Positions 1-7,522 of a stretch of DNA of 64,000 bases are shown in pieces. The notes beneath the pieces are model-generated. The model was not told the origin of the DNA. It was given only the letters and a program-made list of their open reading frames with translations, and did not search any database. Positions within the stretch are counted from its first letter, which is position 1. Each line of letters begins with the position of its first letter. The translations under genes and the position numbers were made by a program. Source of the DNA: CAVVSD01 sp963837655 (GTDB lineage Bacteria > Actinomycetota > Thermoleophilia > Solirubrobacterales > Solirubrobacteraceae); NCBI GenBank assembly GCA_963837655.1, contig CAWIOK010000005.1, forward strand, positions 248,001 through 312,000, read 5' to 3'.

Positions 1-34
1 GCTCCCGCCCCCGGGGCGGCAGGGTCCCGGTCGC

Positions 35-892
35 ATGCCGACCGCGGCGGTCGAGGCGCTCGACCTCGTCGTCGCGCGCCGTGCGGCGGGCGCGCTCCCG
101 GGCGACCGCCGGGCGTCCGGGATCGGGCAGGGCACCGAGCTGGCCCAGCTGCGGCCGTACCAGATCGGTGACGACGTCCGGCAGATCGACGCGTCCGCCA
201 CCGCCCGCACCGGCATCCCGCACGTGCGGCTGCAGGTCCCCGAGCGGGTGCTCACCACCTGGCTCGTGCTCGACCTCTCGCCGTCGATGGCGTTCGGCAC
301 CGCGCAGCGGCTGAAGTCCGACGTCGCCGAGGGCGTCTCGCTCGTCATGGCGCGCCTCGGGGCGCGGCGCGGCGGGCGGATCGCGCTCGTCACGTGTGGC
401 GCGCCCGTCTCGCGCACGATCCCGCCGCGCGGCGGCCGCGGCGCGCTCGCGCCGATCCACCGCGCGCTGAAGGAGGGCGTCGCCGTGGACGGCCACGACG
501 ACCCGCACGCGCTCGCCGACGCGCTCGTGAAGACCGGCCGCATCGCGCGCCAGCCCGGGTTCGTCGTCGTCATCTCCGACTTCCGGGGGTCGGACACGTG
601 GATGCGCCCGCTCGGCGCGCTGCGCGCCCGGCACTCCGTGCAGGCCGTCGAGATCCGCGATCCGCGCGAGATGGACCTGCCCGCCGTCGGGCACCTCTCG
701 CTCGTCGACCCGGAGACGGGCGCGCTCATCGAGGTCGACTCCTCGCGCCCGGCACTGCGCAGGCGCTTCGCCGACGCGGCGCGTCAGGAGCGCGCGGGCG
801 TCGCGCGCGAGCTGAAGGGGCTGCGCGTCGACCACGTCGTGCTCTCGACGGAGGGCGACTGGCTGCGTGAGCTCGGAAGGGTCATGCACTAG
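35..892 (+). CDS. DUF58 domain protein
   Basis: A 285-residue DUF58 protein. The family signature is visible near residues 40-55 (RPYQIGDDVRQID), followed by a VWA-like fold whose metal-site strand reads DLSPSM near residue 80. DUF58 proteins normally sit with a MoxR-type AAA ATPase and VWA proteins and are thought to help that chaperone act on envelope or metal-dependent targets; the biochemical role is not established. The downstream VWA gene begins directly after the stop, so the two are co-transcribed. The reading frame is open to the left edge, so a start upstream of the window is possible, but the ATG at 35 matches the usual family N-terminus. A moxR gene would be expected just left of the window. 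Confidence 0.85.
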   Translation: MPTAAVEALDLVVARRAAGALPGDRRASGIGQGTELAQLRPYQIGDDVRQIDASATARTGIPHVRLQVPERVLTTWLVLDLSPSMAFGTAQRLKSDVAEGVSLVMARLGARRGGRIALVTCGAPVSRTIPPRGGRGALAPIHRALKEGVAVDGHDDPHALADALVKTGRIARQPGFVVVISDFRGSDTWMRPLGALRARHSVQAVEIRDPREMDLPAVGHLSLVDPETGALIEVDSSRPALRRRFADAARQERAGVARELKGLRVDHVVLSTEGDWLRELGRVMH

Positions 893-1846
893 ATGTCGTT
901 CGCGTCCCCCACCTTCCTGCTGGCCCTGCTGGCGATCCCGGTGATCATCGGGCTCTACGCGCTGGCGCAACGGCGCCGGCGCAAGTACGTCGTGCGCTTC
1001 ACCGCTGTTCCCGTCCTTGCGGGCGTGATGGCCGCCGGCGGCGTGTCGCGCTGGCGCAAGCATCTTCCGGCGGCCCTGACGCTGGCGGCGCTGGCAGCGC
1101 TGCTCGTCGCCCTCGCCAAGCCCCAGACGACCGTCGCGGTGCCGGTCGAGAAGGCCTCGGTCATGCTCGTCACCGACGCGTCGGGCTCCATGCGGGCCGA
1201 CGACGTGTCGCCGACGCGCCTGGCCGCCGCACAGCAGGCCGGTCGCAACTTCCTGGACAAGGTCCCGAAGGAGCTGCAGGTCGGGGCAGTCGCGTTCTCC
1301 GACGTGACGCAGTCCGTCGCCCCGCCGAGCACCGACCGCGGGGACGTGCGCTCGCAGATCGACGGCCTGATCCCGGACGGCGGCACCGCTGCCGGCGACG
1401 CGCTGCAGTCTGCGCTCGACGCGCTCCAGGACGCGAACGTGGGCGGCGCCAACAAGCCGCCCGCCGCGATCATCCTCCTGTCCGACGGCGCGACGACGAC
1501 GGGTGTCGACCCGGTCGAGGTCGCCCGCGAGGCGGGCAAGCGCAAGATCCCGATCTACACCGTCGCGCTCGGCACGCCCGACGGCACGGTGCCCGGTGGC
1601 TTCGGAGGGACCATCCCGGTGCCGCCCGACCCCGAGACGCTTGCGGCGATCGCCGAGGCGTCCGGCGGCAAGGCCTACAAGGTCGACGACGCCGACCAGC
1701 TCTCCGCCGTCTACGAGAACCTCGGGTCGCGCCTGGGGACGAAGAACGAGGAGCGCGAGATCACGGCGGTCTTCGCCGGCGGCGGGCTCATCCTGCTGCT
1801 GGGCGCGGCGTTCGCCGGGCTGGCCACGACGGGCCGCCTGCCCTGA
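893..1846 (+). CDS. VWA domain membrane protein (BatA-like)
   Basis: A 317-residue BatA-type protein. Residues 1-25 form a membrane segment, a second hydrophobic stretch lies near 60-80, a von Willebrand factor A domain follows with an intact MIDAS motif (DASGSM, near residue 100), and a final membrane segment lies near 295-312 before a short tail. VWA domains bind a divalent metal and mediate protein contacts; with MoxR and DUF58 they form a conserved envelope-associated module. The ATG abuts the stop of the DUF58 gene with no gap, which suggests translational coupling. The gene ends 4 bases before the stop of a convergent small gene. Confidence 0.88.
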   Translation: MSFASPTFLLALLAIPVIIGLYALAQRRRRKYVVRFTAVPVLAGVMAAGGVSRWRKHLPAALTLAALAALLVALAKPQTTVAVPVEKASVMLVTDASGSMRADDVSPTRLAAAQQAGRNFLDKVPKELQVGAVAFSDVTQSVAPPSTDRGDVRSQIDGLIPDGGTAAGDALQSALDALQDANVGGANKPPAAIILLSDGATTTGVDPVEVAREAGKRKIPIYTVALGTPDGTVPGGFGGTIPVPPDPETLAAIAEASGGKAYKVDDADQLSAVYENLGSRLGTKNEEREITAVFAGGGLILLLGAAFAGLATTGRLP

Positions 1847-1850
1847 GGGC

Positions 1851-2045
1851 CTAGAACCGACCACCCGCGGCGGTCTGGCCCTTCAGCTCGGCGACCGTCG
1901 CGGCAAGGCGGTCGACGGTGCCGTCGAGCTCCTGCATCGCACTGGGGTCGCCGTCGCCGATGAGTGCGACGGCGGCGCGCGCCTCCTCGACGTGCGCGGT
2001 GATCCGGTCGAGCGTGCTGACGAGGTCCTCGGGAGCCAGTGACAT
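1851..2045 (-). CDS. Small coiled-coil-like hypothetical protein
   Basis: A 64-residue acidic protein of no family I recognise. Heptad-like leucine/valine spacing (LVSTLDRI, LDGTVDRLAATVAEL) suggests one or two amphipathic helices. The ATG at 2045 is preceded by CAGGAT at 2053-2058 (minus strand) with 7 bases between, a -10-like box at a distance that would give a leaderless or near-leaderless message. It could instead be read through from the dehydrogenase gene upstream on the same strand, whose stop is at 2064. Coding probability rests on length, codon position GC and absence of a competing ORF. Confidence 0.55.
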   Translation of the reverse strand: MSLAPEDLVSTLDRITAHVEEARAAVALIGDGDPSAMQELDGTVDRLAATVAELKGQTAAGGRF

Positions 2046-2063
2046 GCGGACGATCCTGCCCGC

Positions 2064-2939
2064 TCAGGCGCCCTCGCGCACCTGGATGCCCGCGACGTCC
2101 TCCATCGGGGAGATGACGTGGGTGAAGTCCTCGTCGCCTCCGACGAGCTCGACCGCCTCGCGCCAGACCTCCAGAGCGCGCTCGACGGTGCGGACCGGCG
2201 TGCCGAGCGCCCGCGCCTCGGCGATGACGGCGCCGAGGTCCTTCACCGCCAGACGCAGCGGCCCGCCGCCCTCGAACGTCCCCGTGAGGATCGCGTTCGG
2301 CAGCGCGGCGAGGGTGGTGTGGTTGCGTCCGGAGCTGGCGTTGATCGCGGCGAGCAGCCCTACGGGGTCGAGGCCCGCCTTGACGCCCATGACCATCGCC
2401 TCGCAGGCGGTGACCATCGACGTGAGGCCGATCGCGTTGTTGACGAGCTTCGCCGTCTGGGCGGGGCCCGGCCGGTCGCCGACGACGAAGCGGTGCGGGG
2501 TCAGCGATGCGATCGCGGCGTCGGCGAGTTCGAGGTGCTGTGACTCGGCCGAGACGATCGCGGCGAGGGTCCCCGCGTCCGCGCCGGCGGGCCCGCCGCT
2601 GACCGGGCAGTCCACGAGCCCCACGCGGTCACCCAGGACTTCGGCGACCTCGGCGATCGCGGGCGGACCCAGGGTGGAGGTCTCGACGAGCACGCGGATC
2701 GCGCTGCCCTCGGCGACCTCCGCCGCGACCTGCAGGCTGGCCTCGCGGCTGGGCAGGCATGCGAAGACGACCGCGGCCCCGTCGGCGACGGCCCGCGCGG
2801 ACGGCGCGATCTCCGCCCCGTCCGGCACGCCGCGGCCCGTCACCCGGTCGAAGACGGTCATCGGATGGCCCGCGCCGCCGATCCGCCTGGCGAGAGCCGA
2901 GCCGAGGTTGCCGAGCCCGATGAAGCCGACGCGCTGCAC
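2064..2939 (-). CDS. NAD(P)-dependent 3-hydroxyisobutyrate dehydrogenase-like oxidoreductase
   Basis: A 291-residue member of the beta-hydroxyacid dehydrogenase family, which oxidises 3-hydroxyisobutyrate, tartronate semialdehyde or related substrates in the cytoplasm. The N-terminal dinucleotide loop is GFIGLGNLGSA, the substrate motif is DCPVSGGPAGADAGT near residue 115, and the catalytic lysine lies in AKLVNNAIG near residue 165. The GTG at 2939 is chosen because it places the Rossmann strand at residue 4, as in the family; the longer reading frame upstream runs into the sigma factor gene and looks non-coding. The substrate cannot be told from the sequence. The gene lies 17 bases after the sigma factor stop and may be co-transcribed with it. 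Confidence 0.85.
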   Translation of the reverse strand: MQRVGFIGLGNLGSALARRIGGAGHPMTVFDRVTGRGVPDGAEIAPSARAVADGAAVVFACLPSREASLQVAAEVAEGSAIRVLVETSTLGPPAIAEVAEVLGDRVGLVDCPVSGGPAGADAGTLAAIVSAESQHLELADAAIASLTPHRFVVGDRPGPAQTAKLVNNAIGLTSMVTACEAMVMGVKAGLDPVGLLAAINASSGRNHTTLAALPNAILTGTFEGGGPLRLAVKDLGAVIAEARALGTPVRTVERALEVWREAVELVGGDEDFTHVISPMEDVAGIQVREGA

Positions 2940-2956
2940 GCACGGCAGTCTTGCAG

Positions 2957-3502
2957 TCAGGCCGCGTGCGCCTCGCGCAGCTGGGTGCGGGCGCGGATGA
3001 TGAGCGACTTCGTCGCCGAGACGGTCGTGCCGAGCTGGTCGGCGAGGGCCGCGTGGGATGTGCCGCACAGCTCGCGCTGCACGAGCGCGAGCCGCTGGCG
3101 CTCAGGGAGCGCGGCGAGCTCGGCGACGACGCGGCGCAGCTCCTCGCGCTGGAGCGTCGCCTCGACCGGGTCCGACGGGCAGGCGGCGGTCCCCTCCTCC
3201 AGCGGGATGCAGGCGCGCCGGGCGCGGAGCGCGTCGAGCGCCCGGTTGCGGGTGATCATGTACAGCCACGCGCGCAGCGCCATCGGCCGGTCGGTCGCGC
3301 GGAGGGCGACGTGGGCACGGATGAAGGCATCCTGCACGACGTCCTCGGCGTCGACGCCGGTACCGCGCAGCATCCGGCGCGCGAAGGCGATGAGGGACTC
3401 GGCGTAGCGGTGGTGCATCTCGGTGAATGCGGCCTCTGAGCCGGCGCGGAAGGCCGCCACCAGCACCGGGTCCTCGCACCGATCGGAGAGCGTCTGGTTC
3501 AT
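2957..3502 (-). CDS. ECF-type RNA polymerase sigma factor
   Basis: A 181-residue sigma-70 family protein of the extracytoplasmic function type. Region 2 spans about residues 15-85 (core-binding helix around DAEDVVQDAFIRA) and region 4 about residues 115-175 (LPERQRLALVQRELCG then a helix-turn-helix). The ATG at 3502 is favoured over the longer reading frame because it gives the normal family N-terminus (DPVLVAAFRAGSEAAF) and has GGGACGG upstream. It is divergent from the FHA gene with a shared 128-base promoter region. No anti-sigma gene adjoins it, so the controlling signal is unknown. Confidence 0.85.
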   Translation of the reverse strand: MNQTLSDRCEDPVLVAAFRAGSEAAFTEMHHRYAESLIAFARRMLRGTGVDAEDVVQDAFIRAHVALRATDRPMALRAWLYMITRNRALDALRARRACIPLEEGTAACPSDPVEATLQREELRRVVAELAALPERQRLALVQRELCGTSHAALADQLGTTVSATKSLIIRARTQLREAHAA

Positions 3503-3630
3503 GCCAGGCACCGTCCCACCGGCGCGCGCCGGCGCGGGCTCCCCCGGGGTCACACCTGGTCCACCCCGGGTGTGCGCGAACGTCACCCAGGGGGGCTTGA
3601 CGTCGCGGACGAGCACTACCCTCCGGCGTT

Positions 3631-4320
3631 GTGACGGGAGGCACCGACTCACCCCTGGCGCCCCACGCGGCGACACCCGCGGAACTGCGCGAGCGCATCG
3701 AGGCCGAGCGCACCGGCGATCCGTTCCTGGTCTTCCGGGACGGCGACGGGGCCCAGCGGCTGGTGGTGCTCGACGCCGAGCGCGGCCGTGCGACGGTCGG
3801 CCGCAGCCAGGGCAACGACGTCGCATTGGCGTGGGACACGGAGGTCAGTCGGCTGCACGCCGAGCTCGAGCGCCTCGGTGACGAGTGGACCGTCGGTGAC
3901 GACGGGCTCTCGCGCAACGGCTCGTTCGTCAACGGCCAGCGCGTCTCCGGCCGCCACCGGCTCCGCGACGGCGACATCCTGCGCGTGGGGCAGACCGCGA
4001 TCGCCTACCGCGTCCCGGAGAGCGCGGACTCGCGCCCGACGCGGGTCGCCGGGTCGGCGGGCGGCTCACCGACGCTGACGGCGGCGCAGCGCAGCGTGCT
4101 CGTCGCGCTCGTGCGCCCGTACGGCTCCAGCGACCTGGCGACCCCGGCGACGAACGGCGAGATCGCCGCCGAGCTGTATCTGTCCGTCGACGCGGTGAAG
4201 GCCCACCTCCGCACGCTCTTCGGCCTCTTCGGCCTCGAGGCGCTCCCGCAGAACCAGAAGCGCTCGGTCCTCGCGCTGCGCGCGTTGCAGGACGGCGTCG
4301 TGTCGCGGCGCGAGTTGTAA
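3631..4320 (+). CDS. FHA domain protein with C-terminal helix-turn-helix-like region
   Basis: A 229-residue protein with a forkhead-associated domain at about residues 45-130, which binds phosphothreonine peptides. The FHA signature residues are present: GRSQGNDV, SRLHAEL and NGSFVNGQRV. The C-terminal part (about 145-229, from LTAAQRSVLVALVRPY through EIAAELYLSVDAVKAHLRTLF) resembles a LuxR-like or winged helix-turn-helix, so this may be a phosphorylation-responsive DNA-binding protein. A natural kinase partner lies 1 kb away at 5264-7276, but this link is inferred. The start is GTG; TTGACG at 3597 and TACCCT at 3617 lie upstream with a short 14-base spacer, and TACCCT ends 8 bases before the GTG. 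Confidence 0.8.
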   Translation: MTGGTDSPLAPHAATPAELRERIEAERTGDPFLVFRDGDGAQRLVVLDAERGRATVGRSQGNDVALAWDTEVSRLHAELERLGDEWTVGDDGLSRNGSFVNGQRVSGRHRLRDGDILRVGQTAIAYRVPESADSRPTRVAGSAGGSPTLTAAQRSVLVALVRPYGSSDLATPATNGEIAAELYLSVDAVKAHLRTLFGLFGLEALPQNQKRSVLALRALQDGVVSRREL

Positions 4321-4365
4321 CACCGCGACACCCCCGTGTGACACCTCGGTCGGCAGGATCGGGGC

Positions 4366-5277
4366 GTGGGAATCGAGATCAACAATCCGCACGACATACG
4401 TGCGATTCCGTGCGTCTCGGCGATCGCCGAGCGCCAGCACGGCTTGATCACCCGTGCACAGCTCGTCGAGCTGGGCCTCGGGCGCGGAGCGCTGCGGCAC
4501 CGCATCGAGACGGGCGCCCTGCACAAGGTGCACCACGGCGTGTACGCGGTGGGGCATCGCGCGCTGCGCGGGGAGGCGAAGCTGCTCGGCCGCGTGCTCG
4601 CGAGCGGTCCCGATGCCGCGCTCAGTCACGCCTCCGCAGCGCATCTGTGCAGGATCCGGCGCAGCGCGGCGGTCCTGACCGACGTCACGCGGCCCTCGCG
4701 CGGGCGGGCTCCGGCCGGCGTGCGACTCCACTGCATGCCGCTGCCGCCCGACCAGGTCACGGTCGTCGACGGCATCCCGGTCACGACCGTCGAGCGAACG
4801 CTGCTGGACCTCGCTGCGGTGCTGCGTCCCGAGGCGCTGCGCCGCACGCTCGAGGAGGCCGAGATGCAGGTCCGCCCCGATTGGGGCGTGCTCGGCGAGC
4901 TTGTCGCCGCGGCCGACGGGCGCCGAGGCGTCCGGGCCCTCAGAGCCATCCTGGACGAGCGCTCGGTCGGCGCTCGGATCACCAAGAGCCGCCTGGAGCG
5001 AGCGTTCCTCGCGTTCCTGCGGCGGCACGGACTCCCGCTGCCGCAGACGAACGCCCACGTCGAGGGCTACGAGGTCGACTGCCTCTGGCGCGGTGCCAGG
5101 CTCATCGTCGAGCTCGACAGCCGACTGCACATGGACCACGGCAAGTTCGAGCGCGACCGTGCGCGGGACCGCGCCCTGACGATCGCGGGCTGGAGGGTCG
5201 TGCGGGTGACCTGGCAGCACATCCACGCCGGCGAGGATGCGCTGCGGCGGGATCTGCTCCTCCTCACGACGGGCTGA
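4366..5277 (+). CDS. AbiEi-like N-terminal domain plus DUF559 nuclease-fold protein
   Basis: A 303-residue protein with an N-terminal winged helix of the AbiEi antitoxin type (about residues 15-75, ending in HHGVYAVGHRAL) and a C-terminal DUF559 domain related to the Vsr/restriction endonuclease fold (about 205-300). The nuclease-like core shows E-V-D (GYEVDCLWRGARLIVELDS) and a late WRVVRVTW strand. Such proteins are abundant in actinobacteria and often stand alone, as here: no AbiEii-type nucleotidyltransferase toxin adjoins it. CAGGAT at 4354-4359 lies 6 bases before the GTG start, consistent with leaderless expression. Its 3' end overlaps that of the convergent kinase gene by 14 bases. 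Confidence 0.8.
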   Translation: MGIEINNPHDIRAIPCVSAIAERQHGLITRAQLVELGLGRGALRHRIETGALHKVHHGVYAVGHRALRGEAKLLGRVLASGPDAALSHASAAHLCRIRRSAAVLTDVTRPSRGRAPAGVRLHCMPLPPDQVTVVDGIPVTTVERTLLDLAAVLRPEALRRTLEEAEMQVRPDWGVLGELVAAADGRRGVRALRAILDERSVGARITKSRLERAFLAFLRRHGLPLPQTNAHVEGYEVDCLWRGARLIVELDSRLHMDHGKFERDRARDRALTIAGWRVVRVTWQHIHAGEDALRRDLLLLTTG

Positions 5278-7276
5278 CGGCCTGCACCACGTCGTCGAAC
5301 AGGCTGGCGACGAACAGCCTGTTCTTCGCGAAGGCGAGCGCGAACGGGTTCGCCGCCGTCCGGACCCGTGCCGTCGTGGCCGGGCTGCGGCTCACGCGGA
5401 CGACCTCCGACGTGTCCCGCAGAGACACCCACGCGCCGCCGCCGCCGGAGACGATGAGCTGCGGCGCAGAGCCAACCGACACCTGGCCGACGCGCTCGCG
5501 GGCGCCCTCGCTGCGGATCACGCTCACCGTCCCGTCGCCGCTGTTGGCGACCCACACCAGGCCGGCCCCGACCGCGATGCCCTTGGGCGCGCTGCCGACG
5601 GGGATCGTCCGCTGCTCGCCGCCGTCCTTCGCCAGTCGCGTGACGGACGAGCCGCGAGCGTTCGTCACCCACACCGCGGTGCGGCTCACCGCGATGTCGA
5701 TGACCCCACGCGACACCGGGAACGCCTGCACCGCGCGGGTGCGCTTGTCGATGCGCAGCACCTGTTGCACGGGGTTGCGGTTGCGGCTGCCGCGGCTGCC
5801 GACCCACACGGCGTCGTCGTCAGCGGCGACGGCGAACGGATTCCCGGGCGGCAGCTCCTGCGGCTCGCCGAGCAGGCGGCCTGTCGCGCCGTCGAGGTGC
5901 GTGAGCGTGTTGGACTGCTCGGACACGAGCCAGACGGTGTCGCCGTCGGCTGCCACGTCCGTCGTCCCCACCGGGATGCGCTCCGACGACGGCTCGCGCG
6001 CCATCGTCGACGCATCGATGCGCGCGGCGCGCCGCGACGCGTAGGACGTCGCCCACACGTTCCCGCCGGCCACGGCGAGCGCGGTCGGCCGCTCGACGAC
6101 CGGATCGGTCGGCGTGCCTGGGCCGGCAGTGAACCCGGAACCCCCGCCGCTGGTCCGGTCCGGAGTCGCCGGCTCCGAGCCGCCGCCGAGCAGCAGGAGC
6201 CCGGCGACGATCGCCGCCACGACCACCGCGATCGCGCCGAGCGCGGGCAGCAGCCGGCCGATGCCGCGCGAGTGCGAGGGCGGCCGATGCTCGGTAGCGG
6301 CGGCGGCCGGCGCTTGGGCGGTGGGCGCCGTCGGCTCGCCCGGCGAGGGCGTGGCCCGGGTCGTCTCGGCGCTCGCGACGAGCGAGCGCGGCGGCTCGGA
6401 CCCGTCGGGCGCGGCCTCGCCGCGCGCCACGGTGCGCTCCGGCCCGGGCGGCGGCGTGGCCCCGGCCGCTGCGAGCGCGGCGCGCCCGAGGTCACCCGCC
6501 GAGGGGTAGCGCTCGCCCGGGTCCTTGGCCAGCGCTCGCCCGACGACGCCCGCGAACGCGGGCGACACGCCCTCGGCCGCGCCGGGCGGCGGCGCGTGCA
6601 GGTGCGCCCAGAGGGTCGCCTCCTCCGAGTCGCGCACGAAGGGCGCCTTGCCGGTCAGCGCGTGCACGAGCACGCAGCCGAGCGCGTAGACGTCGGTCCG
6701 GGCGTCGATGCGCTCGCCGCGGATCTGCTCCGGCGCGACGTAGCCGAGCGTCCCGACCCAGCCTCCTGGGCGGCTGAGCGCGGCCGTCGATTCCATGTGC
6801 TTCGCCAGGCCGAAGTCGGTCAGGTACGCGTGATCGCCCGACGCGAGCAGGACGTTGGCGGGCTTGACGTCACGGTGCACGAGCCCGCGCTCGTGCGCGG
6901 CGTCCAGCGCGGCGCCGACCTGCGCGACGATGCCGGCCACGCGGTCGGCGGGCAGCGATCCCGCGGCGCGCACGAGCGTCCGCAGGTCCTGCCCGTCGAC
7001 GTAGCGCATCGCGATGTACAGCTCGTCGCCGTGCTCGCCCGCGTAGTAGATGGGCAGCACGTTCGGGTGCTCGATCGACGCGGCCGCGCGTGACTCGCGG
7101 AGGAAGCGCGTACGGAAGTCCGGGTCCCCGGCCAGCGCCGGGGCGATCAGCTTCAGCGCGACGATGCGGTCCAGTGTGAGCTCGGTCGCCCGGTAGACCA
7201 CGCCCATGCCGCCACGGCCGGCGAGACCCTCGATGCGGTGACCGGCGAACACGTCACCGGGATGCAGGTCGGCCAT
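5264..7276 (-). CDS. Membrane Ser/Thr protein kinase with extracellular beta-propeller
   Basis: A 670-residue PknB-type receptor kinase. The catalytic domain covers about residues 12-270, with the glycine loop GRGGMG, ATP-binding Lys42, alphaC Glu61, HRD Asp136 and DFG Asp154, so it should be active. A Pro/Ala/Thr-rich linker follows, then one membrane helix near residues 345-367, then an outer domain of repeated strands of the type VWVANSGDGTVSVI, typical of a YVTN/NHL beta-propeller. PASTA repeats are absent, so the ligand differs from that of classical PknB. It is the last gene of a probable minus-strand cluster with the propeller/OmpA protein and the 57-residue ORF. TACAAC lies 8 bases before the ATG. 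Confidence 0.93.
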   Translation of the reverse strand: MADLHPGDVFAGHRIEGLAGRGGMGVVYRATELTLDRIVALKLIAPALAGDPDFRTRFLRESRAAASIEHPNVLPIYYAGEHGDELYIAMRYVDGQDLRTLVRAAGSLPADRVAGIVAQVGAALDAAHERGLVHRDVKPANVLLASGDHAYLTDFGLAKHMESTAALSRPGGWVGTLGYVAPEQIRGERIDARTDVYALGCVLVHALTGKAPFVRDSEEATLWAHLHAPPPGAAEGVSPAFAGVVGRALAKDPGERYPSAGDLGRAALAAAGATPPPGPERTVARGEAAPDGSEPPRSLVASAETTRATPSPGEPTAPTAQAPAAAATEHRPPSHSRGIGRLLPALGAIAVVVAAIVAGLLLLGGGSEPATPDRTSGGGSGFTAGPGTPTDPVVERPTALAVAGGNVWATSYASRRAARIDASTMAREPSSERIPVGTTDVAADGDTVWLVSEQSNTLTHLDGATGRLLGEPQELPPGNPFAVAADDDAVWVGSRGSRNRNPVQQVLRIDKRTRAVQAFPVSRGVIDIAVSRTAVWVTNARGSSVTRLAKDGGEQRTIPVGSAPKGIAVGAGLVWVANSGDGTVSVIRSEGARERVGQVSVGSAPQLIVSGGGGAWVSLRDTSEVVRVSRSPATTARVRTAANPFALAFAKNRLFVASLFDDVVQAVSPS

Positions 7277-7327
7277 CCGCCCCCGTTGTAGCGCATCCCG
7301 CTCGCGACGAACCCGACCGGCGAGGCC

Positions 7328-7501
7328 TCAGTGCTCGAGCGCCCAGGCCTCCACGATGCGGAGCTGCACGTCCGTCAGCCCGACGTCCGCGCCGCGCTCC
7401 AGCGCGGCGGCGGCCTGCTCGAGCGTCAGCCCCGTCCCGGTGAGGACGGAGCCGACCAGAGGCGGGGCCGCCGAGGCGCAGACGCCGTCACACTGCTCCA
7501 T
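7328..7501 (-). CDS. 57-residue hypothetical protein
   Basis: A short reading frame, ATG at 7501 to TGA at 7328, lying between the propeller/OmpA gene (21 bases upstream) and the kinase gene (51 bases downstream) on the same strand. The product has Cys4 and Cys8 near the N-terminus, then a helix-rich segment (TLEQAAAALERGADVGLTDVQ) and no membrane segment or signal peptide. Upstream GGCGGC is a weak ribosome site. The position inside a same-strand cluster and the GC bias at third positions support coding; no family is recognised. It could be an unexpressed gap. Confidence 0.45.
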   Translation of the reverse strand: MEQCDGVCASAAPPLVGSVLTGTGLTLEQAAAALERGADVGLTDVQLRIVEAWALEH

Positions 7502-7522
7502 GCCGCCAACGCTAGTGCACGG

